Positions 1 to 8,355 of a stretch of DNA of 64,000 nt are shown here, in pieces; position 1 is the first letter of the stretch, and each line of letters begins with the position of its first letter. The notes below the pieces were generated by a model. It was given only the letters and a program-made list of their open reading frames with translations. It was not told the DNA's origin and searched no databases. The stretch is from Bacillota bacterium (GTDB taxonomy: Bacteria; Bacillota; Clostridia; Acetivibrionales; JANLFN01), in NCBI GenBank assembly GCA_023421675.1, contig JAEZTC010000007.1, positions 1 through 64,000 of the forward strand. The letters run 5' to 3'. The position numbers and the translations under genes were made by a program.

Positions 1-403
1 GTTCATTATTTCTATAGCCTTCAATATCACTCGGGTTATTGTGTATATATGCAGATACTGCTAAATTATATTCATCCGTCCCAAGAATCCTACTTTCAAA
101 TCGATCCTGAAATAGGTGTCCATGCCGGCTATACTTTTTATTATAGTACCTTACATAAGCGGTATTAGTACTGTGCATGAACTTTGAAACATCGAATCCT
201 TTTGCATCAAAGTGAATATGGACATGATTATCCATAAGACAGTATGCATAGATACTGCATTTATACTTATCTGTGTATCTCTTAAGCAGTGATAGGTAAT
301 AGTCTTTATCCTCATTATCCCTAAATAAAAGAAATTCTGAAACACTTCTGCAGATTATATGGTAAACAGATTCCGGAGATTTAAGTCTTGCTTTTCGTGG
401 CAT
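1..403 (-). CDS. REP-associated (RAYT / Y1, IS200-like) transposase, truncated by window edge
   Basis: The reading frame starts at the ATG at 401-403 and runs open to the window edge (at least 134 codons). It begins MPRKARLKSPESVYHII. It carries the HUH signature (DNHVHIHF, around residue 60) and the Y1 neighbourhood YNKKYSRHGHLFQDRFES with the candidate catalytic tyrosine. Y1_Tnp proteins of the RAYT type are single-strand DNA nucleases linked to short palindromic repeats; they usually sit alone and are not flanked by left and right ends as classical insertion sequences are. Matching short repeats (TTGAGAAGCGTCCC) occur just upstream of this gene and again near 4.0 kb, which fits a RAYT/REP relationship. 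The C-terminus lies outside the window, so intactness is unknown. Confidence 0.85.
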   Translation of the reverse strand, partial: MPRKARLKSPESVYHIICRSVSEFLLFRDNEDKDYYLSLLKRYTDKYKCSIYAYCLMDNHVHIHFDAKGFDVSKFMHSTNTAYVRYYNKKYSRHGHLFQDRFESRILGTDEYNLAVSAYIHNNPSDIEGYRNNE

Positions 404-477
404 CAAATCACCTCAGTCATATTTTACCATATTATATAGAACAATGGTAGTACTTATTTGTAATTTTTTGTCACTTG

Positions 478-492
478 TTGAGAAGCGTCCCT
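478..492. repeat. REP-like repeat copy 1 (TTGAGAAGCGTCCCT)
   Basis: A 15-bp motif about 75 bp upstream of the RAYT start. The same core occurs twice in tandem at 3996-4042. Its reverse complement, GGGGACGCTTCT, resembles the arms of the palindrome at 60419-60449. Confidence 0.6.
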
Positions 493-570
493 ATCAAAAC
501 TGATTTTAATTGCACACATTATGTAACCTTTTTTTAACTCCCATCATAAAATTTAGTAAAATGAAATTTT

Positions 571-580
571 CATACCCTAT
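571..580 (+). promoter_or_regulatory. Possible sporulation-sigma -10 element (CATACCCTA)
   Basis: CATACCCTA lies 24 bp before the ATG of the 147-aa protein and fits the CATAnnnTA form of late mother-cell sigma -10 boxes. No convincing -35 is visible, so this is only a suggestion that the Cys/Met-rich product belongs to sporulation. Confidence 0.25.
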
Positions 581-603
581 TAAAAGTGTTAGGAGGATTA
601 TAT

Positions 604-1047
604 ATGCAGGATTTTAATTGCAGCTGCATGCAGCAGCCGATGAATATGATGCCTTGCTGCAGCAATCCGATGGCAGCGATGCCACAGCAGCTTGCAGCAA
701 TGTTTCCCCAAACGTTTCTTATTATAAAACCGGTGATTGACAGAGCATGCGATGAATTTATTAGATGTGGCCAAATATGTCCATCTCAGGAACAGCTGGA
801 TGCAATGATAGATAATATATACTGCAAGGTTGAAGTCAGTATTGAAGCAATTATAAAGCAAAGTCCCCGTGAGGATGAGAGGCAGTTTATTGGCGGAGGA
901 CGCCGGATATTAAGGGATTTCATAGGAGCTGCGCTTATATCAAACCTTATCAGTAGTGTCCCTTATTACAATCCCGCCTTTGGTCTAGGCTTTATTTCTC
1001 CATTTGGATTTGGTTATGGTCCGTTCGTAGGAGGAGTCATTTTCTAA
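604..1047 (+). CDS. Small Cys/Met-rich hypothetical protein
   Basis: 147 aa. The ATG at 604 is chosen because AGGAGG at 591-596 sits 7 bp before it; a GTG at 586 would lie upstream of this ribosome binding site. The N-terminus is rich in Met, Cys, Gln and Pro (MQDFNCSCMQQPMNMMPCC). A soluble-looking middle follows (about residues 40-100), and the C-terminus is Gly/Phe/Tyr-rich and ends FGYGPFVGGVIF. Such composition is common in small clostridial spore or surface proteins, but no named family is recognised. A hairpin follows the stop codon, then the DUF2935 gene in the same direction, so the two may be partly co-transcribed. Confidence 0.75.
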   Translation: MQDFNCSCMQQPMNMMPCCSNPMAAMPQQLAAMFPQTFLIIKPVIDRACDEFIRCGQICPSQEQLDAMIDNIYCKVEVSIEAIIKQSPREDERQFIGGGRRILRDFIGAALISNLISSVPYYNPAFGLGFISPFGFGYGPFVGGVIF

Positions 1048-1063
1048 ATAATATCTTAAATCA

Positions 1064-1087
1064 GGGCTTCAGTTAAATCTGAAGCTC
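1064..1087 (+). terminator. Hairpin between the 147-aa gene and the DUF2935 gene
   Basis: GGGCTTCAG / CTGAAGCTC forms a 9-bp stem with a 6-nt loop, followed by TTAAAATT. The T-run is weak, so it may act as a partial terminator or attenuator between the two + strand genes. Confidence 0.5.
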
Positions 1088-1110
1088 TTAAAATTATTGG
1101 AGGTGTTAAA

Positions 1111-1872
1111 ATGCTTAGTCCTGTCGAAAGGATACATTTCTGGCTATGCATAATGAGAGACCACACTGAATTTTACCTTCTTTCCTTATCACACAGAGAA
1201 ACCGAGTCTATCCGTAATGTATACTGTTTCCAAAATACTTTCATCGGCCTGATTAATGAAGCTGAAACTGTTGCGACAGGTTGCTCTGCCGATATGGTTT
1301 GCAATCTTGTTAACAAAGTGACCCCTGTTCTAATAAATTTTATAAATTTCAAAAAGCAAACACTTTGGAAGCTTCTTAAATGCTGTATTGAACTCAATCT
1401 TCCACCGACTTTTGTCAATCATATGATAAACGAAGCCATGGAATTTTATAGAGAGTTGTGTAGCATAAATTCTAAACCTTTGAGTCCGACAGCAGAAAAT
1501 ATACTATTTCATAAACTATGGCTTCCTGACGCAGCCGGGCACGCGGCATCTATTGCAAACTTTCTTGATCCGGTGGAGTTTGCTCTTATCAAAGAGGCTG
1601 AACAATTCAAAATGAAATTCAATAATTTGTTTATAAAAGCAAACGAACTTGGAATAATGCTCGAAAGGACTTGCCTGGAGGATGGCAGTCTTTATTGGTT
1701 CAACAAAGAGGTAGAAAAGAAAATACATGAATTTATATGCTATTTGGAAAAGGTTAAGGAACTAAGATGCAAATGCAGGATACTTGGAATATTAAAACCT
1801 CTTATACCTGACCATATGATAAGAGAAGAAAAATATTACCTAAGTAATATCATGTTATCAAAATGTGAGTAA
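1111..1872 (+). CDS. DUF2935 family protein (ferritin-like helical bundle)
   Basis: 253 aa, start ATG at 1111 preceded by GGAGGTG. The sequence is almost all alpha-helical and begins with FWLCIMRDHTEFYLLSLS, resembling the start of DUF2935 repeats in Bacillus and Clostridium. A second related half begins near residue 135 (ILFHKLWLPDAAGHAASI). Repeated His and Glu positions (DHTEF, AGHAA, REL) suggest a four-helix bundle that may bind metal. Function is unknown in the family. It follows the Cys/Met-rich small protein by 63 bp and converges on the EFR1 gene across a hairpin. Confidence 0.75.
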   Translation: MLSPVERIHFWLCIMRDHTEFYLLSLSHRETESIRNVYCFQNTFIGLINEAETVATGCSADMVCNLVNKVTPVLINFINFKKQTLWKLLKCCIELNLPPTFVNHMINEAMEFYRELCSINSKPLSPTAENILFHKLWLPDAAGHAASIANFLDPVEFALIKEAEQFKMKFNNLFIKANELGIMLERTCLEDGSLYWFNKEVEKKIHEFICYLEKVKELRCKCRILGILKPLIPDHMIREEKYYLSNIMLSKCE

Positions 1873-1876
1873 AACA

Positions 1877-1896
1877 AAGCGCCAAAAACGGCGCTT
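1877..1896 (-). terminator. Terminator between convergent genes
   Basis: AAGCGCC / GGCGCTT with a 6-nt loop. Read on the minus strand it is followed by TTTGTTTTA, so it best serves the EFR1 gene. Confidence 0.65.
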
Positions 1897-1908
1897 ACAT
1901 AAAATTAG

Positions 1909-2679
1909 TCAAGATATTATTTCTTCAATTTTTATATTTGGATTGGTATACCTTCCTTTTTTTAATGTTTTACTGCCATATTGAACAGCTTTAACAGGAC
2001 AATAATGAATGCAGGCCAAACATTGTGAACAGCTTTTCCCCCAGGACGGCTTACCATCCACACGGATATTGTCACAATTGCAAACCTTTTGACAAATACC
2101 ACATTCCGTGCATTTATCTGTTGCATAAAATTTCTCTGTTCTTAATGCAAACTTATTAAACAATGGGTTGATTATTGAAGTTAAAGCACCCGGGAAGGAA
2201 CCTTTAACTACTTCAAAAATACTTTCTGTTCTATCTTTTATAACCTTGTTGATACGCTCAAGGGTTTTATCTGCAGCAGAAAGCTTTCTTGTTTCGAGTT
2301 CCTTTGAGTCAACATCATACATAAAAATGTAATTGTTCGGCATTTGTACAGAAAAGCCGCTGTGTAAAGGAAGGCCTGCCTTTTTAAGGTTTCTTTCAAC
2401 AAGCTTCATAGTATTACCTATATTATCACCGCAGGTGGCTACCGAAAATACGTAGTTATTGTCATAATTACTGATTTTGAGATTTTTTATAAGCTGCAAA
2501 ACTAATTTAGGGGGTGCCCACGCGTATACTGGATAAACAAAACCTATAATTTCATTTTGCGCTAATGTAAATTCATTTTTCCCGCAATGAGATATTGAAA
2601 TAAGTCTTTCATTAGTATGCTGCGCAATGTTTTTAGCAACCTGAAGGGAGTTTCCTGTCCCTGTAAAATAAAAAATCAT
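1909..2679 (-). CDS. EFR1-type flavodoxin / 2[4Fe-4S] ferredoxin fusion
   Basis: 256 aa. The N-terminal part is flavodoxin-like, with the FMN-phosphate loop FTGTGNSLQVAKNI at residues 5-18. The C-terminal part (about 185-235) carries two ferredoxin clusters, CTECGICQKVC and CSQCLACIHYCP. This domain order defines the EFR1 family of anaerobe electron carriers. It is probably cytosolic and shuttles low-potential electrons, but its partner is unknown. AAAGGGTGAT precedes the ATG. Only 12 bp separate it from the upstream Lrp gene, so the regulator and the carrier likely form one transcript. Confidence 0.88.
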   Translation of the reverse strand: MIFYFTGTGNSLQVAKNIAQHTNERLISISHCGKNEFTLAQNEIIGFVYPVYAWAPPKLVLQLIKNLKISNYDNNYVFSVATCGDNIGNTMKLVERNLKKAGLPLHSGFSVQMPNNYIFMYDVDSKELETRKLSAADKTLERINKVIKDRTESIFEVVKGSFPGALTSIINPLFNKFALRTEKFYATDKCTECGICQKVCNCDNIRVDGKPSWGKSCSQCLACIHYCPVKAVQYGSKTLKKGRYTNPNIKIEEIIS

Positions 2680-2691
2680 AATATCACCCTT

Positions 2692-3105
2692 TTACTTCAC
2701 TTTTTCTATGGATAAATTGACCTTATAGTTTCCATACTTAAGAATACCATCAAGAAAATCCACAAGTTCCTGCTGTCCAAAGGTCCGAACCTTTATTAAG
2801 TAGCAACCCTCTCCGCTGATCCTGTGTGCTTCAGATACCATAGTACTTTGTTCAAGATGTTTCTTGAATGCCGAATGGTCTGTTGTTTTCATAAAAACAG
2901 TCACAAATGCTGTTTGATCCTGTCCAAGCTCATCATCGTTTATCTTGATTGTGTACCTTTGAATTACACCCTGCTTTTCAAGCCGGTTAATCCTGTTTTT
3001 AACAGCTTGACCAGTAAGATGAACCAATTCTCCGATTTCCTGCCATTGCATTCTTGAATTTTTCTTTAAAAGATTTAATATTTCGTTATCAGTTTGATCA
3101 AACAT
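2692..3105 (-). CDS. Lrp/AsnC family transcriptional regulator
   Basis: 137 aa from the ATG at 3105 (MFDQTDNEILNLLKK). An in-frame ATG six codons upstream has a poorer ribosome binding site. An N-terminal winged helix-turn-helix (WQEIGELVHLTGQAVKNRI, residues about 20-40) is followed by an AsnC-type ligand-binding half (residues 60-137). Lrp-like proteins are feast/famine regulators that bind amino acids. It is divergent from the metallo-beta-lactamase gene at 3211 and co-directional with EFR1, so it may control one or both. Effector unknown. Confidence 0.88.
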   Translation of the reverse strand: MFDQTDNEILNLLKKNSRMQWQEIGELVHLTGQAVKNRINRLEKQGVIQRYTIKINDDELGQDQTAFVTVFMKTTDHSAFKKHLEQSTMVSEAHRISGEGCYLIKVRTFGQQELVDFLDGILKYGNYKVNLSIEKVK

Positions 3106-3210
3106 AACTGGGAACCCTTTCATAATTCAATTCAAAAGAGGAATATTTTTCTCCATTCAAGTGCATGTCATTTTATAATTAATATATCATACAACCCAGG
3201 AGGAAAGAAT

Positions 3211-3963
3211 ATGCAAATTCAATTAATAAGACATGCAACTCTTATCTTGAATATTAATAATAAGAAAATTCTTGTTGACCCTATTTTAAGTAAAAAGGGG
3301 ACAATGTCAGCCATACCTTCTGTTCCCAACTCCAACGCCAACCCTTTGGTGGAGCTTCCCGTACCCGTTGAAACTTTAATTGATTGCGATGCTGTAATAG
3401 TTACCCACACGCACAGGGATCATTTTGATGAAGAGGCCGGAAAACTTTTACCAAAGTCATTGCCTGTTTTATGCCAACCGGAAGATTTTGATAAATTTGT
3501 TAAGCTGGGCTTTACTGAAGTTAAACCTATAGTTAGCTCATTGGAGTGGGAGGGAATCAATATAACTCGTACCAAGGGCAGGCATGGCCATGGAATTATA
3601 GCCGGCAGAATGGCCCCAGTGTCAGGGTTTATTATTTCAGCACCTGGTGAGCCGGTTATATATTTGACAGGTGACACCGTATGGTACAGCTGTACAGAAA
3701 AAGCTATGAAAAAGTTCAATCCTGATGTAACCATATGCTACTGCGGCGAAGCAAAGTTTAAGCTTGGAAAACCAATTACCATGAACGCGCAGGATATATT
3801 GGAAGTAAGCAAAACCTGCCCTTCTACCAAAATAGTTGCTGTGCACATGGAAGCTTGGAATCATTGCAGGCTATCAAGGAAAAATCTTCGCGATTTCACA
3901 AAAGAAAACAATATTGAAAAACAGGTCTTTATACCTGAAAATGGAGAAGTGCTTACCTTTTAA
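3211..3963 (+). CDS. MBL-fold metallohydrolase (UlaG/UPF0173-like)
   Basis: 250 aa. The ATG at 3211 is preceded by CAGGAGGAAAGAAT, a strong ribosome binding site; the frame is open further upstream but without signals. It has the metal motif THTHRDHFDEE (HxHxDH) near residue 70, a second-shell RHGHG, LTGDTVWY with the bridging Asp, and a late His (VAVHMEAW). The lack of a signal peptide and the short length resemble UlaG-like cytosolic hydrolases. The substrate is not predictable. A terminator hairpin overlaps the stop codon. Confidence 0.82.
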   Translation: MQIQLIRHATLILNINNKKILVDPILSKKGTMSAIPSVPNSNANPLVELPVPVETLIDCDAVIVTHTHRDHFDEEAGKLLPKSLPVLCQPEDFDKFVKLGFTEVKPIVSSLEWEGINITRTKGRHGHGIIAGRMAPVSGFIISAPGEPVIYLTGDTVWYSCTEKAMKKFNPDVTICYCGEAKFKLGKPITMNAQDILEVSKTCPSTKIVAVHMEAWNHCRLSRKNLRDFTKENNIEKQVFIPENGEVLTF

Positions 3964-3978
3964 GGGTAAGCACTTTTA
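3950..3978 (+). terminator. Terminator overlapping the end of the MBL gene
   Basis: GTGCTTACC / GGGTAAGCAC with the loop spanning the stop codon, followed by TTTTAG. Confidence 0.7.
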
Positions 3979-3995
3979 GTAAAAAGATTAAATAA

Positions 3996-4042
3996 TTGAG
4001 AAGCGTCCCTAATTTTTTTAGCAATAATTGAGAAGCGTCCCC
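3996..4042. repeat. REP-like repeat copies 2 and 3 in tandem
   Basis: AATAATTGAGAAGCGTCCC appears at 3991-4009 and again at 4023-4041, 32 bp apart in the same orientation. The core matches the copy at 478-492 beside the RAYT gene. They lie between the MBL terminator and the end of the glycosidase gene, a typical intergenic REP position. Confidence 0.7.
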
Positions 4043-4047
4043 GAATT

Positions 4048-5505
4048 TTACCATGGAACATAATAACCTTTTTCAGTGGGTTCATAACGAATACGGAACT
4101 CAGGCAATTTTGTGATCTCGGTGTAGAAATTAATTGCCCAATCGTCGTTTCCCTTTGATGGATCGTTTTCACCCGAAGCAGGAGGTGCAAAAAGCTTGAA
4201 TGTTAGCTTGGACTCTCCTTTTAAAGGTTTATTATAAAAAGCCGGCATTAAATCTATGGTAGAAACCCCCGGTTTTTTATAAAACCAGTGTCCGTTAAGC
4301 TCCATTACAAGATTCAGTTCAGTTTGCTCAAAGGAAACTTCACAAAATACGGGGCTGCATTCAAATTGTAGTGGAATTGCAAGACCTTCCGAGTCTTCGG
4401 CACTTCCCCATCGAAGGCACACTGGAAGTTTTGCCTCTTCTCCATACTCCATTTCAGGTGAAAAATAAGGGTCCTGAATGATTTCTTTATAAACAGCAAG
4501 CATTGGCTGTTCAATACCTACATCAGAATTATTGGGATCTTCTATTTCAAGAGCCAGTCTTCCTCTGTCCCTGAACTGGTAGAAAGTAATACCTGTAAGC
4601 CAGGTTGCATTTTCCTGCTTAACTTTTTCATAGAATTCCTTCATCATAATCGCTTGTTCGTATGAGCCTGTAACATCTCCATCAGCATTAAATTCCGAGA
4701 TTACCAGCGGTTTTGGGGTTCCATTATTAAGGCAGCAGAACCTGTCAAAGCTGAATTTGTTTTGTTCAAAGACCTCACTTACACTTACACGCTTATGGGT
4801 CTTTCCGTCGTGTTCCGCTATAGTGTATGGCCAACCCCAGTTCAACGCAAGATAATAATCCCCCGACCAAATATCCGCTGCTTTGACAGCATTTTTAAAT
4901 TCCTTTTCATAAGCTATTTGGTTCTTATCTTTATTAGACCTGTCACCTATGCAAAGTATTGTGCTGATGTTTGGGGCTTCCTTCTTTATGATATTATGAA
5001 ATCTGACAAAAAAGTCTCCGACCTCCTGATATGAATATCTTTTATTGAAGGCAAACCAGTTACCTGTCGCTTCATGATTTATTCTAAGATGCATTCTCCC
5101 AAAAGGTTTTAGCTCTTTTGCTATCTGTATCAGATACTCATCTGAAACACCGCAATCTATGGTAAGAGTCAGCGTAACGTCCTGACCGTGCCTGCGGATA
5201 TCCCTCATTGATTTAAAAGGCTCACCGTCAGTGCTACCCCCAATTCCGCCCTCGTATGGGAAGTAATCATCATAAGGATAATCCCAAGCGAATGTAACAT
5301 CAGGGCTTTTAAAAACCTCACTTGCCCTTCCCGGCCAGCCTTTATCAAGCGGATAATAGCAGTACATAAGGTTTATATTTCTATGAGGCCTCCCCAGCTT
5401 TGAAAATATGTAATCCTGGTTGACATACTCCCCTCGCTCACTTCCGTCACTCAGGTCCACAGCACATTTCGCCGGCCCCATATGTATTTTGTAACAATTT
5501 GACAT
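4048..5505 (-). CDS. Clan GH-A-like glycoside hydrolase (GH26/GH39-like), putative
   Basis: 485 aa, ATG preceded by GGGGGAAAT. No signal peptide is visible. Residues about 60-340 look like a TIM-barrel glycosidase. A candidate acid/base Glu lies in LRINHEATGNWF (compare the HE motif of GH26) and a candidate nucleophile Glu in PLVISEFNADG near the end of the barrel, as expected for clan GH-A. The remaining ~130 residues look like a beta-rich accessory domain. The missing leader suggests it is cytosolic and acts on imported oligosaccharides, or is not an ordinary polysaccharidase. Family assignment is by motif only. Confidence 0.6.
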   Translation of the reverse strand: MSNCYKIHMGPAKCAVDLSDGSERGEYVNQDYIFSKLGRPHRNINLMYCYYPLDKGWPGRASEVFKSPDVTFAWDYPYDDYFPYEGGIGGSTDGEPFKSMRDIRRHGQDVTLTLTIDCGVSDEYLIQIAKELKPFGRMHLRINHEATGNWFAFNKRYSYQEVGDFFVRFHNIIKKEAPNISTILCIGDRSNKDKNQIAYEKEFKNAVKAADIWSGDYYLALNWGWPYTIAEHDGKTHKRVSVSEVFEQNKFSFDRFCCLNNGTPKPLVISEFNADGDVTGSYEQAIMMKEFYEKVKQENATWLTGITFYQFRDRGRLALEIEDPNNSDVGIEQPMLAVYKEIIQDPYFSPEMEYGEEAKLPVCLRWGSAEDSEGLAIPLQFECSPVFCEVSFEQTELNLVMELNGHWFYKKPGVSTIDLMPAFYNKPLKGESKLTFKLFAPPASGENDPSKGNDDWAINFYTEITKLPEFRIRYEPTEKGYYVPW

Positions 5506-5525
5506 ATTTCCCCCTAATTTGAGTT

Positions 5526-6407
5526 TTACTTAAGGTATTTCACACTATACTCATCTGTCTCGTGGCCAAACTTTAGCTTAACAAAAGGATAGGTTTGTGC
5601 AAAGCTTGAAATTCTTAAAAAACATTCACATCCCTGCTTTATGTTGTAGGAATGCTTACCTGTTTCAATGCCAAGTTCAAAGCCTTTTCGGGTAATACAC
5701 TCATCTCCTGTTATAAGAACTTTTTCTTCCAGTCCATTTACGATATAAGAAATGTGACCCTTGGTATGTCCGGGAGTAGAAATTGCCCAAAAAGATCCAT
5801 CTCCAAAAACATCTATACATCCACCAAGTATAGGCATTTGTTGTGCAGATGTGAATTCAATTTTGTTTATAAATTTCTTTCCTTTAAAAAAGTTGGAATA
5901 AACAAACGGATATATCTTTTCATCTCTTTCTCCATTACCAAAATAATATGGTATATCGTCAGGTAATGAAGGAGCACCTGAGGCATGCTCATGTATATGT
6001 GTAAGAAAAACACCTTTTAAGTTTACTTTTCTTTCGATAATTTGATTTTCAATTCCGTCTGATTCTTTATCCTGACTATATCTGTTTTTAAAATAGAACC
6101 TCTTATATAATCCTTTGAAATTTCCTCCGGGTTGTCTTCCAAATGTACTGTCAAAACCAGTGTCTACCAAGTAATCACCAAATGTTTCATGCCTTATGAG
6201 GTGAGCTAAGACAGGTATTTCAGCATATCCATCCTTAATTTCGGAAGCGTTTGGATTGTCCAAATTAAGAATACCAGATATTTTGGTTATAATTTTTCCT
6301 GTTTTTAAAGTTTCTATTATAATAGGCTGAGGATTTTCAAATACCTGTTCCCAGTTATCAAATTTTGATGGTTTATTAAAAAAAGATTCGAATAGTTCGG
6401 TTTTCAT
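5526..6407 (-). CDS. MBL-fold hydrolase with an atypical metal motif
   Basis: 293 aa from the ATG at 6407, preceded by GCGGAGT; another ATG six codons upstream is less well placed. The fold is recognisable from VDTGFDSTFGR, ISTPGHTKGHISY and LITGDECITR. The usual HxHxDH is replaced by THIHEHASGAP, one residue shorter, so the conserved Asp position is lost or taken by Glu. The TPGHTxGH segment resembles lactonase and glyoxalase-II-like hydrolases. It is 20 bp downstream, in transcription order, of nothing obvious and 20 bp upstream of the glycosidase, so the two are probably co-transcribed. Confidence 0.72.
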   Translation of the reverse strand: MKTELFESFFNKPSKFDNWEQVFENPQPIIIETLKTGKIITKISGILNLDNPNASEIKDGYAEIPVLAHLIRHETFGDYLVDTGFDSTFGRQPGGNFKGLYKRFYFKNRYSQDKESDGIENQIIERKVNLKGVFLTHIHEHASGAPSLPDDIPYYFGNGERDEKIYPFVYSNFFKGKKFINKIEFTSAQQMPILGGCIDVFGDGSFWAISTPGHTKGHISYIVNGLEEKVLITGDECITRKGFELGIETGKHSYNIKQGCECFLRISSFAQTYPFVKLKFGHETDEYSVKYLK

Positions 6408-6476
6408 AATAGAAATACTCCGCATAGAAAGTGTATAAAAATTTAGTTTATTTTATAGTTACAGTTTATATAACAA

Positions 6477-7232
6477 TCATATGGCTGAAATAAGCTGCTT
6501 TATAATACCGTATGTAAAGCGGCTCGCAGCATTTTCTATGAATTTTGGAAAGTCTATATTTGCATGTTCATTTGCCTTATCTGAGATTACTCTTAAAACA
6601 ATGAACTTAATGTTATGTTCAAAGCAGACCTGGGCAACTGCTGCGCCTTCCATTTCAACGCACTGTAAATTCTCAATTTTTTCTGAAAGCTCTTGTATCT
6701 TTCTGCTGTCCCCAATAAACTGGTCCCCGCTTGCGATTGTTCCTGTTAACACCGTAGGCCTCTTTATACCAAATTCATTTAACAGGCCTGCAGGTATGCT
6801 TGTAATTTCAGTATCAATATATTGCCTGGATGATTTTACTGCACATTTCAGTAATGAATCATCCACTTCAAAATAGCTTTTACCCAACAGCGGTATTTCA
6901 AATTCTCCGAAACCGGGGAGAGCTGTTGCATCCATATCATGCTGCACAAGCTTTTCCGCAATGACAATATCACCTATATTTAAATCGCTGCATGCCGCTC
7001 CTGCGACTCCTGTGAAAAGCACCAGATCAACGCCATATTTCTGGATCAGTGTGGTTACTGTAGAAGAAGCAGCAACCTTACCCCACCTTGAAAACACCAG
7101 AACGATGTCTTTATCAAACAGCTTCCCTGAATAATATGTCCTCATTCCAATTGTTTCTTCAGAGAGCACTTTCATATTATTCATTATAATTCGGGTTTCT
7201 TCCAGCATTGCTCCGATTATGCCTATTTTCAT
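6477..7232 (-). CDS. mtnN: 5'-methylthioadenosine/S-adenosylhomocysteine nucleosidase
   Basis: 251 aa from the ATG at 7232 (GGAAGTG ahead of it); the frame stays open upstream but that part looks non-coding. It starts MKIGIIGAMLEE, typical of MtnN/Pfs. It has the catalytic and purine-site segments LFTGVAGA, IASGDQFIGD and CVEMEGAAVAQVC, and RVISDKA with the catalytic Asp. It cleaves MTA and SAH to adenine and a thioribose sugar, recycling products of polyamine synthesis and methylation. The length is slightly above the usual 230 aa. Confidence 0.93.
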   Translation of the reverse strand: MKIGIIGAMLEETRIIMNNMKVLSEETIGMRTYYSGKLFDKDIVLVFSRWGKVAASSTVTTLIQKYGVDLVLFTGVAGAACSDLNIGDIVIAEKLVQHDMDATALPGFGEFEIPLLGKSYFEVDDSLLKCAVKSSRQYIDTEITSIPAGLLNEFGIKRPTVLTGTIASGDQFIGDSRKIQELSEKIENLQCVEMEGAAVAQVCFEHNIKFIVLRVISDKANEHANIDFPKFIENAASRFTYGIIKQLISAI

Positions 7233-7263
7233 GAGTTTCACTTCCTTTTCGTAAGTAAAGATT

Positions 7264-7638
7264 TTACCAGCGCTTGCTGTATATAGTTGCCCCAAATGGA
7301 ATAAAACCGAGCTTAGCAAGCTTAAAGTGCTGAAGTCCGAATGGTATTCCTATAACGGTTATACAAAACACAAGCCCCCAGGCGAGGTGGACTATTGCAA
7401 ACTCCCACCCGAATAAAACCAGCCAGATTATATTAAAAAGCAGGCCTCCCGCCCCAAAATTTCCAAGTTCTACGTCTCTTCCAAAAGGCCAGAATACAAG
7501 TGATGAAATCTTAAAGCACTGAATACCGAATGGAATACCTATAATGGTTATACATAATATCAAACCTGCTGCAAACCACAGAATAGAAGTTATGATGCCT
7601 CCAAATACCAGCCAGATTATGTTTCCAAGAAAACTCAA
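7264..7638 (-). CDS. YccF domain-containing membrane protein
   Basis: 124 aa with a TTG start (TTGAGTTTTCTTGG) placed 5 bp after GGAGGGG. It contains two homologous halves, each with a hydrophobic helix and a GIPFGxQxFK loop (GIPFGIQCFK and GIPFGLQHFK), as in the YccF inner-membrane family. Four hydrophobic segments are visible. The family has no assigned function. It sits 56 bp after the macro-domain gene and 31 bp before mtnN on the same strand. Confidence 0.85.
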   Translation of the reverse strand: MSFLGNIIWLVFGGIITSILWFAAGLILCITIIGIPFGIQCFKISSLVFWPFGRDVELGNFGAGGLLFNIIWLVLFGWEFAIVHLAWGLVFCITVIGIPFGLQHFKLAKLGFIPFGATIYSKRW

Positions 7639-7694
7639 AACAACCCCTCCAATAAAAACAAATCAATTCTATATAATATTACTGATAATTGAAG

Positions 7695-8207
7695 TTATTT
7701 GTCTGTTTTTTTTAACTCATTGGTATATGCTTCAAATGTATTCTCATCAAAGCATACCATAAAAACTTCTTCAAAACTTGTCTTAGCTTCAAGGAAACTT
7801 TTAATCTCCCTAACCGCAATTTCTGCTGCTCTATCCACAGGAAACCTGTATGCTCCGGTGCTTATAGATGGAAAGGCAATAGTTTTAATTCCATTTTGAA
7901 CTGCTAGTTCAAGAGAATTCCTGTAACAGGACACCAGTAGATTATCTTCGTTATTGTCTCCGCCATGCCAGACTGGGCCTACTGTATGAATTACCCATCT
8001 AGAAGGAAGCTTGTAACCTTTTGTTATCTTTGCCTGGCCCGTTTCACATCCATGAAGCTTTCTGCATTCTTCAAGAAGTTCAGGACCTGCTGCTCTGTGG
8101 ATTGCACCATCGACTCCACCTCCGCCAAGCAGAGAATTGTTAGCGGCATTGACTATGGCATCAACGTTTATTTTAGTGATGTCTCCTTTTATAATTTCAA
8201 ATCCCAT
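7695..8207 (-). CDS. Macro domain protein (ADP-ribose / O-acetyl-ADP-ribose hydrolase-like)
   Basis: 170 aa, ATG after AAGGAGT. It is a single macro domain with the ligand loops [23 protein letters not shown] (Asn and Gly-rich loop at residues about 20-40) and [10 protein letters not shown]. These match YmdB/MacroD-type de-ADP-ribosylating enzymes. It probably removes ADP-ribose from proteins or hydrolyses O-acetyl-ADP-ribose. No ADP-ribosyltransferase partner lies next to it, although a RES-domain protein is encoded 9 kb away. Confidence 0.92.
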   Translation of the reverse strand: MGFEIIKGDITKINVDAIVNAANNSLLGGGGVDGAIHRAAGPELLEECRKLHGCETGQAKITKGYKLPSRWVIHTVGPVWHGGDNNEDNLLVSCYRNSLELAVQNGIKTIAFPSISTGAYRFPVDRAAEIAVREIKSFLEAKTSFEEVFMVCFDENTFEAYTNELKKTDK

Positions 8208-8355
8208 TAAATGTACTCCTTATACCAAAATAGAACAACACTCTTGATAATACCATATTCAGACATAAAACAAAAACGGACAATAAAATAATATTATCAT
8301 CCGCTTAATTTATGGTAGACCAAGTTATTTATAGCCCTTGAGAATACCCGTATAC

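Noticed and set aside
586..603. GTG at 586 as the start of the Cys/Met-rich protein
   Set aside because: It would place the AGGAGG ribosome binding site inside the coding region; ATG at 604 is correctly spaced.
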